This document shows, piece after piece, positions 1-7,746 of a DNA stretch of 64,000 bases. Made by a program: the position numbers and the translations under genes. This DNA is from Flavihumibacter fluvii. GTDB taxonomy: Bacteria; Bacteroidota; Bacteroidia; Chitinophagales; Chitinophagaceae. The notes under the pieces are model-generated. The model was not told the origin of the DNA. It worked only from the letters and a program-made list of their open reading frames with translations, and did not search any database. The stretch is from positions 1,016,001 to 1,080,000 of the forward strand of contig NZ_CP092333.1 in assembly GCF_018595675.2 (NCBI RefSeq), read 5' to 3'. Position 1 is the stretch's first letter; every line of letters starts with the position of its first letter.

Positions 1-643
1 GAGCGCTTAATATCGAAATGCCTCCGCCGCTGCCTCCGGGTGCAGAAAAATGGTTAGGATTTGGTATCTCAATACCTTCCATTCGCCACAGTAGTCCTGT
101 AGGTGAATTCCCCCGTATGACAATGTTGTTATTACCATCATCGGCACTGACCACGCCTGCGAAACTAGTTGCCATTCTTGAGGGGTCATTCACTGATGCA
201 GCGTACCGCTGGGTTTCTTCCACGGTAAACGCCCTTGCGCTTACCATACTTAAATCATTTAAGGGTTTACTTCGCAAGGCCTTCGCCTTTACAACAACTT
301 CCTGCTGCTCCACGATGTTTAGTTCCAGGGCAATGGTCAGCACCATTTCTTTTCCGGTATTAATGGTGATATTATCCAGTTGGCTGGGTTTATAGGCCGA
401 ATGGCTGACCTTTATCTGGTGCACTCCAATGGGTACATTCGGAAACCTGAAATTGCCATCGGCATCTGTTGTGGTGGTCCTGTTTTGTGCGGTGACCACA
501 ACTGTTGCGCCACTCACTGGTTTTTGTAATACCTGGTCAATGATCTGACCCCTGAGTGTTTGTACGGCTTGTGGATATCCGCGGAATGGAAGATGGAAAA
601 GAAGGAAAAAAATGATAAGGTTTACTTTGAATCTGTTGTGCAT
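1..643 (-). CDS. TonB-dependent receptor, N-terminal part (cut by window edge)
   Basis: The minus frame from an ATG at 643 stays open to the left edge, giving about 214 residues and no stop, so the C-terminal beta-barrel lies outside the window. Residues 1-25 form a signal peptide ending near GYPQA. Residues 28-110 look like a carboxypeptidase-regulatory-like (CarboxypepD_reg) domain, with DADGNFRFPNVPIG. The start of the plug domain follows, with DDGNNNIVIRGNSPTGLLW. Family knowledge: such outer-membrane receptors import large ligands with TonB energy. It is the last visible gene of a sigma/anti-sigma/STN/receptor operon, 66 bases after the STN protein. It has no STN domain of its own. The substrate cannot be told. 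Confidence 0.85.
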   Translation of the reverse strand, partial: MHNRFKVNLIIFFLLFHLPFRGYPQAVQTLRGQIIDQVLQKPVSGATVVVTAQNRTTTTDADGNFRFPNVPIGVHQIKVSHSAYKPSQLDNITINTGKEMVLTIALELNIVEQQEVVVKAKALRSKPLNDLSMVSARAFTVEETQRYAASVNDPSRMATSFAGVVSADDGNNNIVIRGNSPTGLLWRMEGIEIPNPNHFSAPGGSGGGISILSA

Positions 644-709
644 ATTGCTCCAATTTGGAGGTACGACAACCAACATTTATTTTACCCCCATTAGCACTTG
701 ATAAGATGA

Positions 710-2506
710 TCAGAAAATGTGAATTCCGGCATTCCAGCCAAACCAACCTGTCCATTGTTCACCCAGGTTGATCGTTTTGTAGCGAGTTGGTGGAATCGGG
801 AATTGATAACCTGTAGTGCCTTCCAGTTGATTTGAATAAAAACCGTTAAATGCAGGACCGGCATATATTGCAAGGTATTTTCCGAATTTAATCTCCAGGT
901 TTAAAGAAGCCCTGTTGAGTAAATTGATGTGCTCCCAGCTACCCAGGTAAAGGTACTGTGAACTCAATTCGGCATTCATTCCAAAAGTATTGTTAAAGGA
1001 AGTAGAATTGCCCAGTCCATAACCAAAAGCGAATGATTTTTGCTGGCCTGAACTGGCTCCTGCCAGTAGTATGCTGTATAATTTGTGATTGCCGGTTTTA
1101 AAAGCTGCGTTAAATGCCGTCACTTCATTGGAGTACAACGCAAGTTTATGGTAACCTTTAAAAATAATGTTTATTAAGCCAATGCTGTAACCATCGGAAC
1201 TATCTGCAATATTGATCAGTCCAAATTGCAGGCCATTTAGTTTTTTGGTATAATTGAAAATCCCGGCCATCTGCACACCATTTATTTTTTCGGCGCTTAT
1301 GTTTCCAATGCCGGCAAATTGCCAACCCCTTGTTTTCCGGCGGGTGAAATTCACCAGACCAGCTAACTGAACGCCCCGTGTATTACCACTAACATGATTG
1401 TATAAACCACCTAACTGAAACCCTTTCACGGAATCCAGAACAGTATTATTCAGCCCACCTATTTGAATTCCCGTCATCTTGCCACCCACCATATTAAATA
1501 GCCCCCCAATTTGAAAATATTGGACAGATTTTTTATCAAGGTTAAACAACCCGGCTAATTCAAATCCATTTATACCTCCTGAATATCCGCCAAAAACGTT
1601 GAATGAAAAGTTATTGACAACCTGTGAATTCAGTTTTCCATTGGTGGATAATCCTGGTGTAAGCGAAAATTGCACGGGTCGCACGGTAAAAAATTTCCCG
1701 AGGTTGACACTCTGTAATTTTAGTCTGGAGGACAATAAAAATTTCCCCATAGCTGTCCTTTGTACACGAATAGAATCCATTTTTTTGTACAGGTAGATCA
1801 GGTCGGTACTATCTGGTTGTGGTATACTGATGTAGATGGAGTCCGGGGCAATTCGGGTGCCTGGACCAACAATGATCGTGGCGCTGTTTATAGTGGCCGG
1901 AGATAGGGTAATCGTGATTTCCTGGTTATATCCAGACTGGATATTAACCGTGGTATCTTCGTAAAACTCTTTACTGACAGATAATGCAGCAGTTTTGTAC
2001 CTGGATTTGAGTTTTAATTTAAAATAGCCATTCCCGTTAGTAATGGCTGATGCCAGTCGTTGCTTCTCATAAACGCTGGCATCTGTAATTTTTTCTCCTG
2101 TCTGGTCATCCCTTACATATCCGGATACCTGGTAGTAGTTATCGTTACTCTCGCTTTGCTCGGTCACAAGGGTTAATTTTAAAGGCGCGCGCCGGATGAT
2201 GAGGTAATTACCCGATTCCTTAAATTCAAATCCTGATGGGAATAGTTGTTCAAGTACCGATCGCACTGTTCTGTTACCCTCGGGTATACTGACAAGGCTG
2301 TCTTTCTTGATGATATTACTGTTATAACTAAAATAGAAATTGGCCTGGTTACTGATGAGTTCCAATACATCGGGAACAGATTGCCGGTTGACTGAAATAT
2401 TTATTGTTTTGTTTAACAAGGACTGTGCCTTTATGCCGGCGGGAAATGAAAGGAGTAGTAATAACCATGAGATTGTTTTCCCGAATTTTAATAAAGATTG
2501 TTCCAT
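710..2506 (-). CDS. STN-domain secreted protein with carboxypeptidase-like domain and GLxN repeats
   Basis: 598 residues. A signal peptide (1-28, ending GIKAQ) is followed by a secretin/TonB short N-terminal (STN) domain at about 32-106, then a CarboxypepD_reg-like domain at about 125-200 (YQVSGYVRDDQTGEKITDAS). The C-terminal half carries about eight imperfect repeats of roughly 16 residues around GxQxAGLxN (314-448). It ends in an aromatic-rich, probably beta-barrel region. In the FecA system the STN domain is on the receptor and contacts the anti-sigma regulator. Here it is on a separate protein, 15 bases downstream of the FecR-like gene and just upstream of a receptor without STN. I infer an outer-membrane signalling component. 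The repeats resemble LA_2272-type surface repeats, but that label needs a profile search. Confidence 0.75.
   Translation of the reverse strand: MEQSLLKFGKTISWLLLLLSFPAGIKAQSLLNKTINISVNRQSVPDVLELISNQANFYFSYNSNIIKKDSLVSIPEGNRTVRSVLEQLFPSGFEFKESGNYLIIRRAPLKLTLVTEQSESNDNYYQVSGYVRDDQTGEKITDASVYEKQRLASAITNGNGYFKLKLKSRYKTAALSVSKEFYEDTTVNIQSGYNQEITITLSPATINSATIIVGPGTRIAPDSIYISIPQPDSTDLIYLYKKMDSIRVQRTAMGKFLLSSRLKLQSVNLGKFFTVRPVQFSLTPGLSTNGKLNSQVVNNFSFNVFGGYSGGINGFELAGLFNLDKKSVQYFQIGGLFNMVGGKMTGIQIGGLNNTVLDSVKGFQLGGLYNHVSGNTRGVQLAGLVNFTRRKTRGWQFAGIGNISAEKINGVQMAGIFNYTKKLNGLQFGLINIADSSDGYSIGLINIIFKGYHKLALYSNEVTAFNAAFKTGNHKLYSILLAGASSGQQKSFAFGYGLGNSTSFNNTFGMNAELSSQYLYLGSWEHINLLNRASLNLEIKFGKYLAIYAGPAFNGFYSNQLEGTTGYQFPIPPTRYKTINLGEQWTGWFGWNAGIHIF
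1163..1567 (-). repeat. Tandem ~16-residue coding repeats (GxQxAGLxN)
   Basis: Inside the STN protein, residues about 314-448 repeat a pattern of aromatic or Val, Gln, hydrophobic, (A/G)G(L/I), any residue, Asn. Examples are FQIGGLFN, IQIGGLNN, FQLGGLYN, VQLAGLVN, WQFAGIGN and VQMAGIFN. The last two units are shorter (LQFGLIN, YSIGLIN). The regular alternation suggests beta-strands of a solenoid or barrel. The repeats are divergent at DNA level, so they look old and not recently expanded. Confidence 0.8.
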
Positions 2507-2521
2507 AACTGATCGGGTATA

Positions 2522-3526
2522 CTATTTCAGAATGATTATATTGCCTGTCTTCTCAACTTTTATTTCCAAAGTCTGGGCAATAATATTCAGTATTGTATCT
2601 ATTGGCTCCTCTTCAAATGTAGTAGTTAGTGGAAGGTCTCTTAGTACTGGATTTGCAATTTCTATTTGTACTTCATATGCTTCATTGAGTACCTCCACCA
2701 GTTTCCACAGCGGTGTATTATCACAGGTAAAACTTTTAGTACGGTAATAATTGTACAGGAAATCTTTCTGTTGCTCTTTTTGTAAGGAACTGTCTGCCGG
2801 ATCTATGACCACTCTTTCCTTTGGATGCAATTCAATAGTCTTACGCCTGCCAATTACCTGTACAATTCCTGATTCCACAATTACTTCAGTTCTGCCTGCA
2901 ACTTCCCTGATATTAAAAGAGGTGCCCACTACTTTTATGGTAATGTCATTTACTTTTACCACAAATGGTTTTTTCTTATTTGGCTGGATGGAAAAAAAGC
3001 CTTCACCATGCAGTGTTACCACGCGTTCTTCACCTTTGAATCTTGATGGATAATTTAAAGATGAATGTTTATTAAGGATAACTGTAGAGCCGTCTTGTAA
3101 CCGTTGCGTTTCCGCTTTAAGGTTAGTTACCAGTTGCAATTGCCTGGGATTTGAAAATTCATAGAATGAAAAATACGCTATTGCGAATGTTGTAATGGCG
3201 ATTATAACAGATGCGGCTAACCGAAATAACGGACTTTTCAACAAAGCCGGAATCCGGTGTATTTCCTGTTTTGGGTTTCCCTGAAGGGATGATGTGTTTT
3301 TTACTCTTTCCTGAAACCTTGTCCAGGCGGAATCTTCATCAATTTCAATATTTTTGGTCATGGGCAGGCTTTTCTCCCAAACCTGCCTGAACTGGTGGAA
3401 ATAAGTTTCATTTTCCCTGCTCGCTGAAATCCAATTACTGGCCTCCTCGGCCTCAGTGGGGGTTGCTTCCCCTAAAAGGAATTTCACCAGTAATTTATCG
3501 GTTTGATATGGTAAAGGTTTACTCAA
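2522..3526 (-). CDS. FecR family anti-sigma factor
   Basis: 334 residues. An N-terminal cytoplasmic segment carries the usual start of the family ([20 protein letters not shown]). One transmembrane helix lies at about 96-116 (SVIIAITTFAIAYFSFY). A periplasmic FecR domain spans about 125-230 (VTLHGEGFFSIQPNKKKPF) and a DUF4974 C-terminal domain about 262-334 (FTCDNTPLWKLVEVLNEAY). Family knowledge: it holds the cognate ECF sigma factor and relays a signal from an STN domain. The start is a TTG at 3526, since no ATG occurs before residue 55. It begins 4 bases after the sigma stop, so the two are translationally linked. The partner STN domain is probably the next gene. Confidence 0.93.
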   Translation of the reverse strand: MSKPLPYQTDKLLVKFLLGEATPTEAEEASNWISASRENETYFHQFRQVWEKSLPMTKNIEIDEDSAWTRFQERVKNTSSLQGNPKQEIHRIPALLKSPLFRLAASVIIAITTFAIAYFSFYEFSNPRQLQLVTNLKAETQRLQDGSTVILNKHSSLNYPSRFKGEERVVTLHGEGFFSIQPNKKKPFVVKVNDITIKVVGTSFNIREVAGRTEVIVESGIVQVIGRRKTIELHPKERVVIDPADSSLQKEQQKDFLYNYYRTKSFTCDNTPLWKLVEVLNEAYEVQIEIANPVLRDLPLTTTFEEEPIDTILNIIAQTLEIKVEKTGNIIILK

Positions 3527-3530
3527 GGCG

Positions 3531-4103
3531 TTACAGGTTAAGCAGGATGATTAATAATAAGGGTAGAAAATCAACCAGTTTTTCGCGCATGATTCTTAGT
3601 GCTTTCCCCATCTGGTTTTCAACGGTCTTTATGGATAGTCCTAGCTTATCTGCAATTTCCTGGTACTTCAGTTCCTCATATCGGCTCATCTGGAAGATCG
3701 TACGACATTGATCGGGCAGCTCTTCCAATGCTTTGCTGATATGCCATTCCAGTTCACCTAACTGTAATTTTCCGGAAGCGGGCGCCAGTTCATTAGTTGG
3801 CCTGCTCAACATAAAGGAGTTGTAGGCCGCCTTAACCTTCTGGTGCTTTAAAAAATTAAGGCATTCATGGTAAACGGCCCGGTATAGATAGGCCGTTGCA
3901 GAAGAATGGATATCAAGCTGTTCTTTTTTTTCCCATAACCTGCAAAATACATTCTGAACCATTTCCTCTGCATTTGCCTCATCCTTAAGCAGCGTAACCG
4001 CATAAGCATGCAAGTTTTTAAAATGTGATTTAAAAACCTCTTCAAAGTTCATAATGCCTTTATCTGTGCGAAGCAGTTGGTCGCCCACCGTTGGTAATGC
4101 CAT
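3531..4103 (-). CDS. RNA polymerase ECF sigma-70 factor (Bacteroidota type)
   Basis: 190 residues from the ATG at 4103. Region 2 is at about 25-95 (LLKDEANAEEMVQNVFCRLW) and region 4 at about 125-175 (LPDQCRTIFQMSRYEELKYQ, then a helix-turn-helix KLGLSIKTVENQMGKAL). It ends in a hydrophobic tail (LPLLLIILLNL). The frame can be extended to a TTG at 4148, but a TATATTTG -7 box at 4134-4127 would place transcription start near 4122, inside that extension, so 4103 is preferred. An ATG at 4052 is also possible. It heads the FecR/STN/receptor operon and very likely directs RNA polymerase to it. Confidence 0.92.
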   Translation of the reverse strand: MALPTVGDQLLRTDKGIMNFEEVFKSHFKNLHAYAVTLLKDEANAEEMVQNVFCRLWEKKEQLDIHSSATAYLYRAVYHECLNFLKHQKVKAAYNSFMLSRPTNELAPASGKLQLGELEWHISKALEELPDQCRTIFQMSRYEELKYQEIADKLGLSIKTVENQMGKALRIMREKLVDFLPLLLIILLNL

Positions 4104-4126
4104 GCTGTAGGTATGGTATCTTCTTT

Positions 4127-4134
4127 CAAATATA
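4127..4134 (-). promoter_or_regulatory. -7 promoter element of the ECF sigma operon
   Basis: On the minus strand the octamer reads TATATTTG, a full match to the Bacteroidota -7 consensus TAnnTTTG, 23 bases upstream of the ATG at 4103. No good TTTG was found at the usual 19-21 base distance, so this is a partial match only. Confidence 0.45.
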
Positions 4135-4203
4135 ACCGCTTCTGCCAAAATTCCTTTTCTTTATGACAACTGGTAGTTGATTTACCCCTATGTGATTAAA
4201 AAA

Positions 4204-4752
4204 TTATTTCAGGCAGGTATCGCGAAGCATTTTCATGTAAATGAGACCTTTTTCCCGGGCAAAATCAACATTCCGACCTGGAATTTCTTCAGGATCGCCT
4301 TCATAATGGTCAAGGGCTTTTTCAATGCTCTCCTCCCTAAGCAGGTGTAGCATGGGGTAGGGCGAACGATTGGTGTAATTTGCGGCATCATCAGCAGGCG
4401 CACCTTCAAACCGGTACTCGGGATGAAAGCTGGCCAGTTGGTAAACCCCTTCATAACCTTCAGTTTCCAGCATTTCCTCCGCCAGAGACACAAGGTCGAG
4501 GTATGCCAAAAAATCAGGGAATCCTACAGGAAAAATCACGAAACTGGTTTCAGTATCGGGGTGCTCATCGAGGTGTTTGCATTCATTTACCAGCGCTTGC
4601 AGGCAATTGGCCACATCCGTGGAATGAATAACCTGGTAACGAACGCTGTTTCGTTTCATTTCACGGGCGGCAAACGGACAAAAATTACAGCCTACCACCA
4701 CATCGTTGATCCAAATTCTGGTTTGTTCAATAACTTTTTCGCTGGCAATCAT
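4204..4752 (-). CDS. DUF1415 family protein
   Basis: 182 residues from the ATG at 4752. A TTG extension to 4779 adds nine residues and is less likely. The protein matches the DUF1415 pattern: WINDVVVGCNFCPFA near the N-terminus with two closely spaced cysteines, FVIFPVGFPDF in the middle, YQLASFHPEYRFEG, and SPYPMLHLLRE near the C-terminus. Function is unknown. The CxxC with nearby His residues might bind metal, but that is inference only. It is transcribed towards the sigma gene with about 100 bases between, and has no clear operon partner. Confidence 0.88.
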   Translation of the reverse strand: MIASEKVIEQTRIWINDVVVGCNFCPFAAREMKRNSVRYQVIHSTDVANCLQALVNECKHLDEHPDTETSFVIFPVGFPDFLAYLDLVSLAEEMLETEGYEGVYQLASFHPEYRFEGAPADDAANYTNRSPYPMLHLLREESIEKALDHYEGDPEEIPGRNVDFAREKGLIYMKMLRDTCLK

Positions 4753-4916
4753 ACTGCAATTTAGGCAACCTTCCGTCAAACAGGCAGAGTTTGAGGCATT
4801 GGAAGTCTTCCCCTTTATCCGGCTCCATTTGTTAATGCAATAAGAATCCTGAAATTTGAAAGATTTTGATAATTTCTGTCGTATCTTTTACGGCCTTGAT
4901 AACCATCTGTTTGCGT

Positions 4917-5942
4917 ATGAAAAAAGTTTTATGTTTTGGTGAATTGTTATTGCGTTTGTCGCCAGTGCTGAACGGGGATTGGTTGCGTAAACACAATACG
5001 CCCATTTTCCCTGGTGGCGCAGAACTGAATGTAGCCATGGCTTTGAGCCGGTGGAACCTGAAAGTCAAATACATTACGGCACTGCCAGACCATTACCTGA
5101 GCCATGAAGTATTAGCGCACCTGCAGCAGCAGGGTATTGATACCAGTGGTATTGTTTTTTCTGGCCGCCGCATAGGTACCTATTACCTGCCAATTGGCCA
5201 GGATCTCAGGCATACTGATGTGATCTACGACAGGGAGCACTCTGCTTTTTCTGAAATTAAAACAGGGATGATTAATTGGGATGAATTATTTGACCAGGTG
5301 GGGTGGTTCCATTTCAGTGCTATCTGTCCGGCTCTGAATGAAAATGTGGCAGAAGTTTGCGAAGAGGCTTTACAGGTTGCCGCCAAAAAGGGGATCAGGA
5401 TTTCGCTGGACCTCAATTACAGGGCTAAACTATGGCAGTATGGAAAAAACCCTGTGGATATCATGCACCGTTTACTGCCGCATTGCCACCTGATCATGGG
5501 TAATATCTGGTCGGCCAATACCCTGGCGGGAATTCCGGTAGATGCTAATATCCACCAGGGGGCGAACCAGGACACTTACCTTGACCATGCCGCTAAAACA
5601 GCAACAGCCATTAAACAGGCTTACAAGAATTGTGAAACTGTTGCATTGACCTACCGTTTTGAAAAAGGGGAAGGCATTGATTATTTTGGTACCCTCCATC
5701 TGGCCAACGGCGATTATTGCTCCCCGTTATTTTCAACACCGCATGTTCTTGACAGGGTGGGTAGTGGTGATTGCTTTATGGCCGGATTGATCTATGGTAT
5801 CTATAATGAACACCGGCCTCACCATGTCATTTCCTTTGCCGCAGCAGCTGCTTTTGGAAAATTGCAGGAATATGGTGACGCTACTTACCAAACAATTGCT
5901 GAAGTGGAATCCTTATTGAAAGCTTATGAATACTACATCTGA
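4917..5942 (+). CDS. kdgK: PfkB family sugar kinase, probable 2-keto-3-deoxygluconate kinase
   Basis: 341 residues from the ATG at 4917 (MKKVLCFGELLLRLSP). A start at 4866 would add a hydrophobic stretch foreign to the family. The N-terminal FPGGAELNVAMALSRW is the PfkB substrate-binding region, and DRVGSGDCFMAGL near residue 280 is the PfkB C-terminal signature with the catalytic base. The next gene, a KDPG aldolase, overlaps it by 17 bases. The pair would convert 2-keto-3-deoxygluconate to KDPG and then to pyruvate and glyceraldehyde-3-phosphate. Substrate assignment rests mainly on this neighbour. The uronate-degradation genes usually found with such a pair are not here. Confidence 0.85.
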   Translation: MKKVLCFGELLLRLSPVLNGDWLRKHNTPIFPGGAELNVAMALSRWNLKVKYITALPDHYLSHEVLAHLQQQGIDTSGIVFSGRRIGTYYLPIGQDLRHTDVIYDREHSAFSEIKTGMINWDELFDQVGWFHFSAICPALNENVAEVCEEALQVAAKKGIRISLDLNYRAKLWQYGKNPVDIMHRLLPHCHLIMGNIWSANTLAGIPVDANIHQGANQDTYLDHAAKTATAIKQAYKNCETVALTYRFEKGEGIDYFGTLHLANGDYCSPLFSTPHVLDRVGSGDCFMAGLIYGIYNEHRPHHVISFAAAAAFGKLQEYGDATYQTIAEVESLLKAYEYYI

Positions 5943-6597
5943 TATTATTGCCTCGATCCGCGAACAAGGCATACTGCCACTTTTTTACCATGATGAGGCA
6001 ACAGTTTGTATTGCCATTGTTAATGCCCTGTACCATGCCGGAATAAGGGTTATTGAATTTACTAACCGGGGACCCGCAGCCCTGGAAAACTTTGCTGCGC
6101 TTATACAGTACCGTACCTTAAACTGGCCTGGTTTATTGTGTGGGGCCGGAACAATTAAAACGGTGGCAGATGCCCGTTCGTTTTTGGGAGCCGGGGCTGA
6201 TTTCCTGATCAGCCCGGCATTTATAACGCCGATCGCTGAAATTTCGCAACTTGAAAATTTTACCTGGATACCTGGTTGCACAACCCCCACCGAAATTGCC
6301 ACAGCCGAACAATATGGTTTTACTGCCATCAAATTATTCCCCGGGAACCTATTAGGACCTTCATTTGTAAGCGCGATCCGCGATATATTCCCTGGTATTT
6401 CTTTTATGCCAACGGGTGGTGTTACACAGGCACCTGAAAATTTAAAACAATGGTTTTCATCAGGAGTATTTGCAGTTGGCCTGGGGAGTCAATTGATCTC
6501 CAAAGACTTGCTGAATGAAAAAAATTATTCGCGGATAGGGGAGGACACTGCAAATTTATTAGAGGTGGTCCGTGCAATCAGAAATCCATCTCATTAG
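5926..6597 (+). CDS. eda: 2-dehydro-3-deoxyphosphogluconate (KDPG) aldolase
   Basis: 223 residues, a class I aldolase TIM barrel. Glu44 in VIEFTNRG is the general base. Lys136 in TAIKLFPG is the Schiff-base lysine. GAGTIKT and PTGGV bind phosphate. The reaction is cleavage of 2-keto-3-deoxy-6-phosphogluconate to pyruvate and glyceraldehyde-3-phosphate. The start lies inside the end of the kinase gene, so the two are translationally coupled. The stop overlaps that of the convergent Pr6Pr gene by 4 bases, leaving no room for a separate terminator. Confidence 0.93.
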   Translation: MNTTSDIIASIREQGILPLFYHDEATVCIAIVNALYHAGIRVIEFTNRGPAALENFAALIQYRTLNWPGLLCGAGTIKTVADARSFLGAGADFLISPAFITPIAEISQLENFTWIPGCTTPTEIATAEQYGFTAIKLFPGNLLGPSFVSAIRDIFPGISFMPTGGVTQAPENLKQWFSSGVFAVGLGSQLISKDLLNEKNYSRIGEDTANLLEVVRAIRNPSH

Positions 6598-7217
6598 ACT
6601 TTTATTCTATTGATCAAGGTGAGAATAGCCGATACGCTAATAAAAACAAAGAGCAATATGGCACTATTGTTCAAAACACGGGCATAACCCAGTTGGTTCA
6701 CTTCCACAAAAGGATATGGGTAAAAACCGGAAATGGCTCCCCTTGATAAAATATAAGCCAGATAAATTGCCGGATAAGCCAACCAGTAAAAAATATGCCT
6801 CCATTGGACAGATTTCACTGGTGTAAATAAAAACCAGTAGACCAGGAAATAGAATGGGATGACGGAATGCAACAATTCATCAATTATTCGCTGGAATCCT
6901 TGCGGTTGCCAGATACCACGCAACAGCAGCTGATATACTATTCCAACTATAAAAATATACACAGTGATTGCTGTAAGAATCACCGGCCTGTTAAAGAGCC
7001 CGGCTGTTTTACTGTTTGGCACCATCCACAAAACGCTAAAATAACCGGTCACCAGGATATTGGTAAGTATCGTAAAATAACTAAAGAATCGAATAATGGT
7101 CTCAGGTAGTGAAGCAACCCTGTTTTCAATAATCAGGTAGAATTGTCCTGATACAGCAATCCAGCCAAGGATTGCGCCAATGACCAGGAAAATTTTTCTT
7201 GATTTTATGGTTTGCAT
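6594..7217 (-). CDS. Pr6Pr family membrane protein
   Basis: 207 residues, with six predicted transmembrane helices (about 9-28, 43-63, 78-98, 115-133, 146-163, 183-203). The features recalled for the Pr6Pr family are present: FFSYFTILTNILV after the first helix, DELLHSVIPFYFLVYW in the middle, and ISRGAISGFYPYPF-like sequence (here LSRGAISGFYPYPFVEVNQL) before the last helix. Biochemical function is unknown; it belongs to the FAR-17a/AIG1-like group. Single gene, convergent with eda. Confidence 0.85.
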   Translation of the reverse strand: MQTIKSRKIFLVIGAILGWIAVSGQFYLIIENRVASLPETIIRFFSYFTILTNILVTGYFSVLWMVPNSKTAGLFNRPVILTAITVYIFIVGIVYQLLLRGIWQPQGFQRIIDELLHSVIPFYFLVYWFLFTPVKSVQWRHIFYWLAYPAIYLAYILSRGAISGFYPYPFVEVNQLGYARVLNNSAILLFVFISVSAILTLINRIKV

Positions 7218-7263
7218 GATATTGTTATTGTTCAGGTTAATTGAAAATAATTACTTTTACTTT

Positions 7264-7491
7264 ATGGCTAAAACAATAATTACTGTAAACAATAATGGTT
7301 CTTTAAGAGTTGAAGGCGATTTTGAGATCAGGGATAAAGAAGGCAATCTTTATGATTTGGGTGGACGTGAAATTGTGAGTATCTGCCGTTGTGGCTTATC
7401 AAAGAATAAACCGTTTTGTGATAGTTCCCATAAAGGTCATTTTGAGCATGAGGCAATTGCATTTGCGCTGCCACCCAAAAAGACTACCTGA
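7264..7491 (+). CDS. CDGSH iron-sulfur domain protein
   Basis: 75 residues from the ATG at 7264 (MAKTIITVNN). The track-length alternative from 7180 would reach into the divergent Pr6Pr gene. The motif CRCGLSKNKPFCDSSH (about 45-60) fits C-x-C-x(2)-S-x(3)-P-x-C-D-x-S-H of the mitoNEET/CDGSH type, where three Cys and one His hold a 2Fe-2S cluster. The canonical CDGSH is CDSSH here, a common variant. No signal or membrane segment, so probably cytosolic. A role in redox or iron-sulfur handling is inferred. Confidence 0.9.
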   Translation: MAKTIITVNNNGSLRVEGDFEIRDKEGNLYDLGGREIVSICRCGLSKNKPFCDSSHKGHFEHEAIAFALPPKKTT

Positions 7492-7511
7492 GTCAATTTT
7501 ATAGTAGTGAA

Positions 7512-7709
7512 CTAAAGTGTAATTGTGCGGTCTTCTTCAACCGACCTGATGCCCTTAATTTTGATGTCTGCCAATGAAAGTTGACCGGAATCTCCGGTGA
7601 TGACTCCGGTTATTTTCATGACCTGGTGAATGGAACAGCCCATTGATCGTAATTGATCAGCGATCGCCCGTATATTTTTTTTATTGTCCGCTACAGCAAT
7701 GAATTTCAT
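7512..7709 (-). CDS. Small protein resembling a subtilisin propeptide (I9-like)
   Basis: 65 residues, starting ATG at 7709. The C-terminus IKGIRSVEEDRTITL closely resembles the end of subtilisin propeptides, which finish in a pattern like SVxYVEEDH. The N-terminal part (MKFIAVADNKKNIRAIADQL) and MGCSIHQVMKITGVITGD fit a small alpha/beta fold of the I9 type. It lies 37 bases downstream of an S8 peptidase on the same strand. No signal peptide. I infer an intracellular folding helper or inhibitor of the neighbouring protease. Short relatives are sometimes mis-named as ketohydroxyglutarate aldolase in databases; nothing here supports an aldolase. Confidence 0.65.
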   Translation of the reverse strand: MKFIAVADNKKNIRAIADQLRSMGCSIHQVMKITGVITGDSGQLSLADIKIKGIRSVEEDRTITL

Positions 7710-7746
7710 GGCTTTCTTGTCTTCGGCCTAAATGTAGAATAAAAAG

